A stretch of 64,000 nt of DNA from Undaria pinnatifida (Eukaryota; Sar; Phaeophyceae; Laminariales; Alariaceae). A program made the translations under genes and the position numbers. Location of the stretch: assembly GCA_012845835.1 (NCBI GenBank), contig JABAKD010000020.1:14312268-14376267 (forward strand). Reading direction: 5' to 3'. The stretch's first letter is position 1. The number at the start of each line of letters is the position of its first letter. Under the pieces are notes generated by a model, which did not search any database, was not told where the DNA came from, and saw only the letters and a program-made list of their open reading frames with translations. Positions 9,930 through 20,064 of the stretch are shown in pieces.

Positions 9930-10372
9930 AGCTTCAAGCACACCTCTGGAAAAATACCGCATACAGCTCCGATCTCACGACTTTTAATTGTGCTGAACTC
10001 ACCGCCTCCCACAGCACGATACCCCCGATGCGTATCTCGTCCAGCGCACGGGGCTTTCCACCATTCTCGCTGGGGTGTATGGCCAAGGCACCAGGAACAA
10101 ATATTTTTGCCAGCTGCAGTACCATCCGTCCAGCTCCACTCCTGTTCCCAATCGCCAGGCCCGTGTCTCCCCACGTATTTCCTCCGGGATAGTCCATCAG
10201 GGTTCCCAGCGCCACTACGCGGCAGTTGGTCTTCGTGTACAAGCGTACAGAATTGCCTATACTTCAAGCGTCCCCGCATTCGAACGCCGCGCCTTGCGTA
10301 GGGGGTCCGCCCTCTCCATGATGTGGCGAAAGAGGAGGGCGGACGAGTAAGAATCAAGCGCTGCGTATGTCA
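9930..10372 (-). pseudogene. Exonuclease Exo III exon (YAALDSY) and following conserved-looking segment
   Basis: Acceptor TGACCAG|GTGACATAC (near 10370) gives VTYAALDSYSSALLFRHIME, the Exo III block of a DEDDy exonuclease with Tyr four residues before Asp. The join SLSPQQ|VTYAALDSY across the intron is in phase and matches the family. A frame break or small intron follows near 10260. Next comes TKTNCRVVALGTLMDYPGGN, then a VFVPGALAIHP-like segment and LWEAVSSAQLKVV. I do not recognise that segment as a named domain. Confidence 0.65.
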
Positions 10373-10662
10373 CCTGGTCAGATTCGACTTTGTATCCGAG
10401 AACATGGAGGCAATCATCCAAGAGTGCTGTGGTTTATGTATATACAAAATATATTTGCTGCGATTAGGTACATGGTATTTTCGCATGCAGTAGTGCTATG
10501 CACTACGTAAATACCGTGAATAGCCTGTGAACGCAATGGCGAAGTACATGAAGGCATACCCACATCAGTGGTTGGGTTGAAAGGAGCGGGGGAACGAGCA
10601 CGTGACATTCAACGTCAACTTGGCAATTCGCGCTAATTTACACATGCAGATTATGATATTTG

Positions 10663-10893
10663 CCGACCTGCTGGGGCGACAGGGATGTTTCCGAGTTGCT
10701 CATTCGAACGCCGTCCTCGGGCAAGCGGCGTGACAAAAGTGTCTCTACCAGCGCTGCTAGCGAGCGTGCTCCGACTCCGACGGCAAGATGCTTTCCTGCT
10801 AGTTGGCCAAGGTCTGCTGGCGCCTTCCCGTCTACACCATAGCTGTTGCTCACGAGTGTCAGGTCACGGCCAACCGAAACTCCCGCCTGCGGA
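10663..10893 (-). pseudogene. Exonuclease domain exon, Exo II region
   Basis: Acceptor CCGCAG|GCGGGAG (near 10893) opens the frame AGVSVGRDLTLVSNSYGVDG, then a DLGQLA segment and ARSLAALVETLLSRRLPEDG and SNSETSLSPQQ. This matches the WRN-exonuclease middle: a 'VGV..DL..L...' strand and helix, then 'SLA.LVE.LL...LPKD...SNWE...LS..Q'. The usual Trp of SNWE is Ser here. The exon ends CAGCAG|GTCGGC, a plausible donor. Confidence 0.7.
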
Positions 10894-11089
10894 GTATGGT
10901 TGTGAGAGACAGCGGCAAAGTTAGGGAGCAAGCGGCGTTATCTTGTATCTGGGGTGCGTGCTCTTGCGCGCTTATGCCACCGCGTAACATGCTTTATTCC
11001 TGGCTCAAGTTGAGACTCACCGGCGTCGAAACACGAAAATCGACGTATTTTAGGCCGTGCGCATCACGCATGTAAACCGACTCACCTTC

Positions 11090-11616
11090 AGCACGCTCTC
11101 TTGTTCTCGATAAGCCCCTTCAAAGCCTTTGGCATGATTCCAGGTTGATGCTTGCGATACTTCAGGTGGAATATCGCCGTGTATCCACAAAGCGCTGACG
11201 TCTGTACTGTGGCGCGACTGGGCGAGGCCCCGAAGCTCGCACACTCCACTCACAATCGAAGCCGAGCATCGCAAGTTCTGACTGACGGGCGCGCTTCAAC
11301 AGCTGGGTGCATGCGTGGGCAGACGACTCGCATTTGTCAGACTTGACGGCGATGATCACTGCGGTTTCGCCGGCAGGTAACGTGAGGTCGAGCAGCGGGA
11401 GGTTGGCTTTGCCGACGGAGGGTAACGCGCCTGGGTCCGTCAGAGGCTTAGAGGCCGGCCCGAGGGAGGATTGGAACACCTTCCTATCCTCGCAGCACAC
11501 GTCTATCCAGACCACCTGCTGATGGGTTTTTTGCGAGGAAACGAGTCGAGTCCAAGAGGAACGGTAACCTTCAGCATCGACAACTCTGAACAGGAAGTCG
11601 CAATTATCGACCTGTT
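11090..11616 (-). pseudogene. Exonuclease domain exon, Exo I motif (GFDCEW)
   Basis: After an acceptor near 11616, the frame reads CDFLFRVVDAEGYRSS and continues through KTHQQVVWIDVC to LLKRARQSELAMLGFDCEW near 11246-11264. GFDxEW is the Exo I motif of WRN/RNase D-type DEDD exonucleases, with Asp and Glu as metal ligands. The frame then changes, and TAIFHLKYRKHQPGIMPKAL plus a GLIEN segment continues the domain. A second change precedes SVLK and the donor AAG|GTGAGT near 11087. Two frameshifts inside the domain make it unlikely to be active. Confidence 0.7.
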
Positions 11617-11899
11617 ACGTGGTCCACGACATGTCATTTCCCCTACGGTGGACAAGACGTCGCGCGCAAAGGCATCGGTTGTTTGAACTACAGTTCGGTT
11701 GATGAGCGGCTGACACACTCGCCGCGGCAGTGCAAGAAAAACCCAGACACACCTGGATGGGAAGAAACTCTTGAGTGTTGAACCGGTGAGCACGCGCTTT
11801 CAAGCTAGGCTCCAGCTCTGCCATGGATCCGACGCTGACGTGTCGCATGGGTCGCTACGGGCAACATGGGCGCAGGGGAAACGCAGGGCGAGCCGGTGC

Positions 11900-12480
11900 A
11901 AGTTAGAACTCCCCCCCACGATCATAAATATTGTGAAGTTTACAGTACCAAAGCTTGGGCTATCTCTCGTCTTCCAATGGTGCAATCTTACAGCTTCGGG
12001 AATCAATCGTTTTCACCTGCATCACCACCTGGTGGTATTCGTTCACGATGGTGTACATTCCGCTAAGAACCTTCTTGTGTCTGCCAATATAATCGCCTTC
12101 ACGACGTTGTGCGACCATCCCCTGCGAGGTTCGTGCCGTCCACCTGCTGCTGCTGCCGATAATACCAGGCAGGGCAGTTTGCCCTCGAACGTAGCAATCC
12201 AAGCGCTTTGAAGAACGGCGGCGCTAGGTGGTCTGCCATTGTAGCCTGTCTCATCGTCGAAGTCACCGAACATCGGGGGGGTTTGCAGCGGCTCGTTCTC
12301 CTTCGCAAAGGGAGACTGCTGTTTCCGGCTCTTGGTCCTCGCGAAGCGCGCGTAATATCTGGTGATGTGGACGGCGCAAGAGTTGTCAAAGTGTTTCAGT
12401 ACAAAAGTGGCAAACGAGAACAGCCGAAGGCTGTCGCAGGGGGTACACCTTGAGTTTCGCTGTCGACTACATGCCACTTG
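11900..12480 (-). pseudogene. DDE-like (RNase H fold?) region, frameshifted
   Basis: Three minus frames must be combined. One reads PPMFGDFDDETGYNGRPPSA. The next reads VDGTNLAGDG near 12120. The third reads SGMYTIVNEYHQVVMQV at about 12018-12066, with NVVKAII between them in the first frame. A GD followed by a hydrophobic strand and 'GMYTxVNEYHQVVMQ' resembles the first strand-Asp of a DDE-type transposase and its next strand. Two frame changes within about 80 nt point to decay. Catalytic function cannot be claimed. Confidence 0.5.
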
Positions 12481-12639
12481 CGGTACAGCAATGGCTCTGC
12501 AACTGGCGCAAAAACTGATTTAAACAAAATGCTTTGTTGACTCAGCGTAGTAGCGGCGGTACCTATCGCGAAACCGAAAAAAGAGAAAAACGGAAGGTTG
12601 CAAACTATTAGGGTAGCTACTCGCGTGACCCTAAAAATT

Positions 12640-12770
12640 ACGCTCATACCGTTGCCTTGATTTTATAACTAATTTTCAAGGACGTCAGCCGTGAGTTCGA
12701 CGAATTTCAGGTCAATCCTCACCTTTGCAAGCTGCGTTGTTGGTACTCGTAATATACTATATGAGTGAGT
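12640..12770 (+). repeat. Diverged repeat E-like fragment
   Basis: AAGGACGTCAGCCGTGAGTT, CGACGAATTTCAGGTCAAT and CTTTGCAAGCTGCG recur at 15205-15270. Both resemble the 'GTGAGATCGAA...CTTTGCAAGCTG' core of family E. It lies in an apparent intron of the exonuclease pseudogene. Confidence 0.45.
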
Positions 12771-12973
12771 TTTTATTGGGAGGTGTCTTATTTTTTGTCC
12801 ACTATAATGGTAAGTGTTGGTATTTATACTTTGGGTGGGGAATTTTGAGCTAGGTAAAACATCACATCTATTTTATAGATTTATTACTGTCGTTTTGCAT
12901 CTACAGACAGCGCGACTACTCTGAGACTGCTGTTTCGTCCAATAATACACATCGACGAAACCGTTGCTCACCT

Positions 12974-13267
12974 GAGTTGCATCTTCATGTGATATTCCAG
13001 GTAGTTCTCATGAACATCGTCCACGAGTGTTGCCAGACCCATAGAGCTCACGCGGGTCTGTTCGATGCGAGTGGTGAGCTCCACGGCTACAGCAGAACGC
13101 CGTAAGATGACGGCTGGGAACAGCTCCTGCAGGTCCCGCGGAAGCAGCCGAAGCACACCTGGATTCCAAGCAGCGAACTTGCACCTGACGCCGGTGCTTC
13201 TTCTGTTTGCCTTGGTTTGCTCACTCCGCCTTTCGCAGTTGTTGCATCGATGCTGCATGCCCATCAT
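12974..13267 (-). pseudogene. Exon with DUF6729-like N-terminal region
   Basis: The minus frame reads CKFAAWNPGVLRLLPRDLQE, then a FPAV segment and a helical stretch ending YLEYHMKMQLR. The run 'W(N)P.VL.LLP..LQ..FPAV' is the kind of pattern I associate with DUF6729-type proteins that also carry a 3'-5' exonuclease. A Cys-rich CNNC lies just upstream. The exon ends at a good donor (CAG|GTGAGC near 12973). The 5' start of the gene is not resolved, and the family label rests on pattern memory. Confidence 0.5.
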
Positions 13268-13279
13268 CTCAAAGTTTTA

Positions 13280-14790
13280 GTGCTCTACATAGACTGTTCG
13301 GCTAGGAACATTGGTGGAGCGGGGTAAATTCGAGCTTCAGCTTTTTACAAAACGGAACACAAATAAAATGTTCCTGATGCAGTACGAGCGCACTCTTAAC
13401 GACGAAATAAACCGTCACTATTAATAGTCCCAATAATGTACACGACGTGCAACAGCTGTAGAACTAATAATAATGTACCTGTGTACGTGCACGCCCATGA
13501 TGATGGTGATGACCAGCATGGGCGGATGGGTTCACGAATAATGTTGTAGCGGCATCTACCAGGGGTACTTTGATCTAAACGTGTACAGGTGCATCTGGGA
13601 TATGACGCGCACTAGAAAAACGCGCAAAAATGGCAGGCTGATACTTGTATAGTCTAAGGAAAATAAGAAAGCCGGGAGGCGCTGTGAAGTTAGTGTAAGA
13701 AACCGTACCCTTTTCCAATTTAATAAATCCCTACTACTGTATGTAGTAGCTGTGTGAATGGAGCTATTACTAGAAACAGGGATGGCCCAGGTTGGGTTTC
13801 TCGCTTGGGACAGCGTGCTTTTTCTACACTACTAACTTCAGTGTAAGGACTCCCGAAATTCTTTATTTTCCTCCACGTATCAGCGTGCCCGTTTCTTACC
13901 CGGTGTCTTGTGCTGTACACGGCATGTGATATCAGGTATCATACGATACGAGTAGTGTACTCGAACATATTCCCATGTGTCCTGTGCTCTGTACGAACTA
14001 CAAGCAGAAACTTACGCGCCAGCCATATGACACAGAACAGCACACCTGCTGTTAAGAACCAGAAGTTTGGACCCAGGCCGGGTTTCTTATGTGGGAGATG
14101 GTGTGTTCTACACTAACTTCACGTACAGTACTCTGCAGAAATACACCTAGTAAAAAACAGAAATGCTGGCCCAAGCTGGGTTTCTTGGGAGAGGGTGCGT
14201 CCTTCACTAACTCCAGTATAACGGCCTCTGAAGCTATCATCTCCCCTGATATCTCAGGCTGGATTGGCTATTTCTACGTTTCTTATTATTAACAAGTGTC
14301 CTGTACTGCTTTATAACGGTTCCCGGATTGCTCACTTTCCTTTCATTCGCCTGCCTTTGTGCTTACTACCAAGTTTCTTATTAGCTGCACAGTACACGAC
14401 ACCTACTGCAAATATGAATTCTGACCCAGGCCGGGTTCCTTATTTACGATCGAGCGTGTTCTACTGCACACTAACTTTAGCATAACAGTCACCCGAATTT
14501 CTTACTTTCCTCAACACATGAGCCTGGTTTTGTTATTGCGGCGTTTGCTCATTATTTAATACGAAGGTGTCCTGCACTAGACTACACCTTGACAAAAACG
14601 GATCTTCAATATTCGTACGAGTACGAGTATAGCTCAAGAACTCACACGCTCCGAGCTCTCACAGAATGGGCACGGGGGAAAGGGTCGAGGAACTCCCATA
14701 TCCACACGAAGACAAGTCTCCGCCAGTGAGCGTGGAGGTCCGGCACCTTGGAATGCAAGGGATCATCGGGATGGAACCACGATGAACCAC
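13280..14790. repeat. Degenerate tandem repeats, no gene
   Basis: Four diverged copies of a motif occur near 13785, 14070, 14170 and 14425: a GCCCAGG..GGGTTTCTT segment, then a GTGTTCTACAC..ACTAACTT segment, then an AGTATAAC..CCCGAATTTCTTACTTTCC-like end. The spacing is irregular (about 100-290 bp). No protein-coding gene is supported. The flanks 13280-13700 and 14500-14790 show nothing recognisable. Confidence 0.5.
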
Positions 14791-14797
14791 GATCCAG

Positions 14798-15184
14798 CTA
14801 CCCACGCGCCCAGTGCTTCACACCGTGGCCTTTTCGCGTCATCTCGCCGTCAACATCCTTTTTGACGCTGGCGATAAATGAGGCCATGGCGGGCTCTTGT
14901 CCCCCAGTCATGGAGTCTGAATCAATCGCGGACGAGGCGTTCACAGCAGCAGCAGCAGCAGCACGGGTAGCAGTGCTTGCTTGGGGTGACTGCGCAACTT
15001 GTGCCGGTGTCCCAGCTGCTGTTTCTCTTGCACCGGGACCATGGTCAACACTTCTGGCATCGTGCACGCTGCCAGAATAATCACTGTCAGACATTCCAGC
15101 CCCAGACTCCAGTAAGTCCGCACGCATAGATGCGCTCGACAACTCAGCCCCTGCCCCTCTCCCTGCCGGACTCGCATCCGTCAA
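14798..15184 (-). CDS. Unrecognised Ala/Ser-rich ORF, possible exon
   Basis: A 128-codon frame begins MTDASPAGRGAGAELSSASM and is rich in Ala, Ser, Asp and Gly. It has a poly-Ala stretch (GCT/GCA repeats near 14945-14970) and ends AMASFIASVKKDVDGEMTRK plus a short basic tail. No domain is recognised. The triplet repeat could create the open frame by chance. The final 30 residues look more like normal protein. Confidence 0.3.
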   Translation of the reverse strand: MTDASPAGRGAGAELSSASMRADLLESGAGMSDSDYSGSVHDARSVDHGPGARETAAGTPAQVAQSPQASTATRAAAAAAVNASSAIDSDSMTGGQEPAMASFIASVKKDVDGEMTRKGHGVKHWARG

Positions 15185-15199
15185 CGGATTTTATGAAGA

Positions 15200-15280
15200 A
15201 TATTTTAAGGACGTCAGCCGTGAGTTCGATGAATTTCAGGTCAATAGTCTACTCATCTTTGCAAGCTGCAGATTTGTACG
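15200..15280 (+). repeat. Diverged repeat E-like fragment, second copy
   Basis: AAGGACGTCAGCCGTGAGTT, ATGAATTTCAGGTCAAT and CATCTTTGCAAGCTGCAG match 12680-12740. It sits directly at the 5' side of the Ala-rich ORF. Confidence 0.45.
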
Positions 15281-15830
15281 AACTGGTGGTCCCAAGTTTG
15301 CCTCGCGTGGTCCTTTTGGTCCAGCTCACGAACCTAACCTGTTCTTCAATAATTGCCAAGGTAAAACACGGCAATCTGAACACCAACATTGTTGCTAGGA
15401 AATCCTACTCTTAAATCGTGCCCTAACTCAAGCTTGTGCAGTGCAATGCCGTTACAGCCGATGTCCTCTTTCATGTCCAGCTTATCAGCAGCATATATAT
15501 GTTAATGCATCAAGATAAGTATTGCCCAGGCAGAGCAGCAATCCCAATATCAAAAGGTCTCAATCTCAAGTTCAGTACATTTTTCCCACATAAAATAAGA
15601 CAGTAACTCGTACAGGAAGGGAAACATCCAACAAGCGAAAATCTGTTGGGAAAACCTTTCAAACAAGATCACTAACACCGTCTTCACATCAGATTCCATT
15701 GCCCAATAACAACATCGGCGCCCCTGCTTTGTACTCTGTAGGAAAGAGCAAACAACAGCATCTCTTAGATAGAAAAACAACTCGATTCCAACTCTAGCAG
15801 CCCTCCTGCTATATACTCCCCAAGAAGAGC
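15281..15830. other. AT-rich stretch, no gene seen
   Basis: Only short open frames occur, with no recognisable motif on either strand. Confidence 0.4.
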
Positions 15831-16140
15831 GAATGCAAACGCAAACGGCAAAACGAGTCCGTGTGCAACGGTTTGGTGTGAGAATCAGCATGTTACTATG
15901 CGGACGTACGTGTGGACAAAACTCGAACTCCCCGTTGGCCACGCAACAATATCACTCCAAATTGAACACTACCACAAAACGTTACCGTTACTGCTGCATC
16001 AATGCATGATTTCAAGACACAATAACATAATACCAATCGCTCAAATCATGCCTCCATAGACTATATATGCAGGAAATACGAGTATACGCCAATCAATAAT
16101 AGACACCGTACCATACGTTTGATATCTGGTTGTAATGATC
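15831..16140. repeat. Dispersed repeat G, copy 1
   Basis: CATGTTACTATGC, a CCCCGTTGGCCAC-like word, TCAATGCATG, ACATAATACC, CGCCAATCAAT and ATATCTGGT occur in this order here and again at 63340-64000. The second copy carries about 430 bp extra between the two halves. Its class is unknown. Confidence 0.5.
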
Positions 16141-17040
16141 TGGCATGGCGTGTCGGGAAACATGCCAGTTCGCGGTAAGGTCAGCCACCCTAGAACTCGC
16201 GTTAAATCACAGACCAGTTAGCAAGCGGGACACTCGGGACGCTCCTGCCATTAGATAGAGCTGGTCATATCTTCCCTTGCAGCCTATCACACAATGCTAT
16301 CGTATGCCATGTATGTCGCGAATTCATTGGTTGCTATGCCCGTGGAGTGTTAATGCAATTCCCCCCTGCTCGGCAAACGGTATCCAACTAGCTCGCGCGT
16401 ACATTTAACGCATTCCTAATGCACAACACAAAATACAAAATTTCTTAATATACGATGGAAAATCTCTGCGCCCGCGCGTGTACAATCACCCCCCCCCCCC
16501 CCCCCCCGTACTCGGCACATTTCATTGGTCGCAGCGTACGCCGAGCATGCAGTCACACACCCCCTTCTGCTCGGCAAAACCGACGCGTCCAATTTGATTC
16601 AGCCACCCATCAAGGTAGAAGAAGAAACCAACATCGCGTTTCCGTGACAGTTCCAACCAACACCCCGAAAGGCAAAAAAAAAATCAAAATCCCACCCTAG
16701 TCAAATCTGCAACCAGAAACAGTGCCCATGTCTACACGACAACAAACTCGGATTCTGTCATCCAATTACTCCCAGCGAAAACGATGAAAAGCATATCGCA
16801 ATTTCGCTCACACGGTATCGATCCGAATAATATGGCCAACTCTGAAAATCAGAGTATTACATGTGCCTGGTACCGACATAAGATTATTCAGCATCAAAAC
16901 ATCGTTATCTTGTTTTCTTGTCCTGCTGCATGCGATAAATCAAAGATGTCACCATTACAGGAAACCACGTGAAGACTCAAAAAGACGCAAGACTTCACGA
17001 TGAATATCAGGTACCAGGGCATCAATCCAAACAAATGTCG
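16141..17040. other. Noncoding, with one C-run
   Basis: No gene is supported. A C17-type run occurs at about 16489-16507. The two halves 16330-16440 and 16510-16600 share loose similarity (TTCATTGGT, CTGCTCGGCAAA), suggesting an old local duplication. Confidence 0.4.
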
Positions 17041-17045
17041 CTTTT

Positions 17046-17260
17046 GTTGCAGCAGAGAGTTGGATCTCTATCGCAACGAACGGGATAGTGCTGCTATGTC
17101 ATATCATCATGTTGTAGCTGAGAGTTAAATCTCTACTGCAATAATAACAGGATGCTGCTGATATGTCATATCATGCCTTGTTGTAGCAGAGAGTTGGATC
17201 TCTACTACAATAATAACAGGATACTGCTGCTGCTATGTCATATCATGCCTGGTACTACAA
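17046..17260. repeat. Three tandem hairpin-forming repeats (66-69 bp)
   Basis: Each unit contains a short inverted repeat around AGAGAGTTGGATCTCT (17046-17077, 17112-17141, 17181-17210), followed by AATAACAGGAT-like sequence and ATGTCATATCAT. In copy 1 the outer stem is GTTGC/GCAAC and in copy 3 it is TTGTAG/CTACAA, so the stem is kept while its bases change. Confidence 0.65.
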
Positions 17261-17690
17261 CGTAGATGGTTAGCTCGCACCAGGTATCAGACAAGGGTAA
17301 ATACTTGGTACGTACTAATAATAGCAACAATCATGATCCGCCATGGACAAGGAGCATCACACGATCGCTACACGTCTCCCAGTATTCCACCAACCACAGA
17401 AATTAGTACACGTACTGTAACTCGTACCTGGTATCATGTTATACTCTACTACTACGTTATCATATCTGGTAAAACATACGCCATGGGCAACGTCAATCGG
17501 CGGCCGCATGCCCTCATATGATACGTTGTACGACGAGAAAAGAGCAAGCAACCCTACGTCCTTCATTTCATCTGCACTAAATGGTGTACTTCTGTACGTC
17601 TGCGGATAGCAGAGCATGGTATCACACACACCTCCCGCGTGATTCTGCACGCAGCAAAGACGACCTGACGAAAAACATCAAATATCACTA
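17261..17690. other. No gene seen
   Basis: Overlapping short frames show no motif. Several ACCTGGTA-type words occur, as elsewhere in the window. Confidence 0.35.
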
Positions 17691-17699
17691 TGTGACACA

Positions 17700-18490
17700 G
17701 GGAAGCACGAAAACAAAATAAAGTCCAGTCCGCCACCGCCCCAAGATTTTCCATAGGCAAGCGATGCTACAGTCGAACATATCATGCCTCGAGAATGCCG
17801 GTGAAGCCTTGCCCAGGCCAAACGGGAATGATTATGTTCCATCCCATCTCCCATCCAACCTTTTGCTGCTGCCGGTACTGCTGCTGTTGTTGTTGCTGTC
17901 ACTGCTGCGCATGTTGCCTCCCTCCTCCTCGTTTCCCTCGCCATACCCCCCCCAACAGTACCCGGTTCATGTTCCGGTGGAAGCGGTGGCATCCTATATT
18001 TTGGTGTGCCCGGGTCAAACGGATGCGTTGATGCACGACGCTGCCCCATTTCTGTTGCGACGCCGACCTTCTTGTCAACCCCGTCCCACTGCTGGTCGCC
18101 ATAGCCCGCACCTTGGCCCATGATTGTGCTCCACCGCCCTCACTCTTGCTGCTGCTACTGCTGCCTCACTGCAGGACTCTTTGTCGCTCCCACCTCCTCT
18201 GCTGACGTCACGTCTGGCTGAGTCGCGACCTCCGATGATACTCTCAGTTCTCTCTAGGCTGCCAAGTAACCTTCTGCCGAAGCCGCTGCAAGGTATTCCG
18301 CTGCCGTATACTCCGCGTCTCGCTCAGTCGATGCCTCGGCTAATACCTCCAGTGATCTCTCAGCTGCCACCCACGATGTTAAAGCCCTTGCCACCTCCGC
18401 CGCATGTCTCGCCGTTGTTGCGACGTCAACTTCCTTCTCCAGTTCTAATATACGCAGCCGAGGCAGCTCATCCCCCTCTAGTATGGTAGC
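17700..18490 (-). pseudogene. Ala/Glu-rich coiled-coil-like coding remnant
   Basis: On the minus strand from 18490, a frame reads LPRLRILELEKEVDVATTAR, HAAEVARALTSWVAAERSLE and EYTAAEYLAAASAEGY. That is a heptad-like, Ala/Glu-rich stretch of about 70 residues, then a stop. Further down another frame reads THPFDPGTPKYRMPPLPPEH. This looks like broken protein-coding DNA with a coiled coil and a Pro-rich segment. The family is not recognised, and codon-repeat bias (GCA/GCT) could inflate the impression. Confidence 0.3.
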
Positions 18491-18667
18491 ACCCCTTCAG
18501 CAGGTCCGGTCCCGGACCGAAACTATATCGTGTTGTCTAGAACTGCTGTAGATGACGCAAGCTGTGTGGTTGCGCGACTTGCCCCGATGCCGCATATAGA
18601 TGAGGAGAATAAAATGTAGACTTTTGCTCACCAACCACAATACACCCGGGAGTATCGTACCGTTCTG

Positions 18668-19069
18668 TCACAGACTCTCATTCACACCGGAAATAACGAA
18701 GCGGTACCAGTTTGTCACGCACTTCGTACACACACGAGTGAGCGTACCAATTTGTCGAGGACTCTCCGAGACTATATATGCGGGCGGTATCGTTGTATCA
18801 CTCAGCCGGGTCGTACCGGTATCATCATCGACTGCGACCGTGCGGCAGCCTTCCACATGAAGGAGCCTCAAACATATACCAATAATGCTTCCGCATATAC
18901 CATGAAACCCAAATATCTGCACACCCGTATCTGAAACTGGAGTACCACGAACAATGCCGCAACACACGATTTTAGGCTCTACCATTCGATCAGGAACGAC
19001 GCTACGGGCGAAAAAAATGACTTCGGTGATGGAATCTGAATTGACCGGAACCAGCGGCATGCTGTCCAT
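18668..19069 (-). CDS. Unrecognised 133-codon ORF
   Basis: The frame begins MDSMPLVPVNSDSITEVIFF and has mixed composition without low complexity. It contains six Cys, mostly in IVCCGIV and CTKCV segments. No domain is recognised. The opposite strand is partly open too, so this may be chance. Confidence 0.25.
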   Translation of the reverse strand: MDSMPLVPVNSDSITEVIFFARSVVPDRMVEPKIVCCGIVRGTPVSDTGVQIFGFHGICGSIIGICLRLLHVEGCRTVAVDDDTGTTRLSDTTIPPAYIVSESPRQIGTLTRVCTKCVTNWYRFVISGVNESL

Positions 19070-19565
19070 GTATTATTTGCCCTATGTCTTCTGTGTGTCT
19101 CTCGTCTGCGGGTCGTTGGAAGCTGCGGTTCTCGACATGTTGGTGGCCCTCGCAGGCGTGCAGGAAATCATTTTTGGGCTATTCTTTTTTAGCGTTTTCG
19201 CTTTCTCGATAATCTTAATCCCGAAAACAATTAAAAAAATTATTTCATTTTAGTCCCCAAAAAGGTGTAGGTAGTTTAGGTGGTTTAAACAAGTAGTCTT
19301 TAGTCTTTGGTGACTCGGTGTTGTACATTTGGCTAATCGATTGATTCCATGTTTATCTTCGTTTGTCCAGTCTCAGCTTCGATTCTGTGTTTAGGTTGGG
19401 CCCTGGCCTTTAAGTCTCACTTTAAGGGGCGTAAAGGGAAATAGCAAAAATAATGTGGTCGAGGCATAATTTCAAGGATCAAGCCGTAACTGTCTTAACG
19501 AGCCGTAAGAGCCTTCAGCAGATAGGCACGAGCCTTTAAAAAATCCTTAGTTCAGCCTGAAGCTG
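19070..19565. other. No gene seen
   Basis: AT-rich, with a T-rich hydrophobic frame up to 19250 and no motif. Confidence 0.35.
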
Positions 19566-19859
19566 TTACATACTAAAAGACGTATCCCACGCCAATTCCA
19601 AGTATTTTGTCCCCAAAATTGATTCGAGTATATAGGCACGAGGATGACCTACCAAGCCACCGGGGACGCCAGCGTGGCAGATCTGAAAGGGTGAATATAC
19701 ATCTCGCCTTAAAATGTCTACAATAGAGAAGGAAGCGCCGGGCTTGTGACGTACGTCATATTTCGTTACGGTAGTGTTGATCGGTACGTTTACGGCATAA
19801 CTCAATGTGGGTTTACCGTTGGACAACAAAACGTACATCTGGGTATGCAGCCAAAACAA
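19566..19859 (-). CDS. Unrecognised 97-codon ORF
   Basis: The frame contains VNVPINTTVTKYDVRHKPGA and a GGLVGHPRAYILESILGTKY segment. Composition is protein-like but no domain is recognised and no splice context is evident. It may be an isolated exon or chance. Confidence 0.2.
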   Translation of the reverse strand: MFWLHTQMYVLLSNGKPTLSYAVNVPINTTVTKYDVRHKPGASFSIVDILRRDVYSPFQICHAGVPGGLVGHPRAYILESILGTKYLELAWDTSFSM

Positions 19860-20064
19860 GAAACAATGAGTCTGTACTACTTAGCCGTCAAGTCTGGGTA
19901 TCACGTCGCCACCACTCAAGCTGGTGTTATGCCCCGGTAGATGCCGCTGTGGATGCGCGCACGTGCAGCGAAAAAACAAGTGTATGCTGCAGCGGCAGAC
20001 TATAAAGAAAAAAGTAACGCCGCTGATTAAACACGTTTTTTTAAAGTAACGTTAGTCTATATTT

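Larger units (their letters stand above)
7256..13270 (-). pseudogene. Large DUF6729-like / DDE-like / DEDDy 3'-5' exonuclease gene, broken
   Basis: Read from 13270 down to 7256, coding patches of one family appear in a consistent order: a DUF6729-like region, a DDE-like region, a WRN/RNase D-type 3'-5' exonuclease, a helical linker, an RGTNxVE..H region and a C-terminal part. GT-AG junctions are visible (donor near 12973, acceptors near 11616, 10893 and 10370), so introns are present. Several frame changes inside domains cannot be introns, so the gene looks like a pseudogene unless the assembly has indels. From memory, proteins with this architecture occur in fungi and other eukaryotes, often in many copies. 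They look transposon-related and their function is not established. The 3' end stops at a LINE-A tail. Individual patches are listed separately. Confidence 0.65.

Noticed and set aside
9255-10301. A 348-codon plus-strand open frame
   Set aside because: The minus strand here carries the exonuclease gene with recognisable motifs. The plus frame has no domain and is a shadow of it.
17046-17260. CRISPR-like spaced repeats
   Set aside because: Only three diverged units, with spacers that are themselves similar, in a eukaryotic context. This is a tandem repeat.
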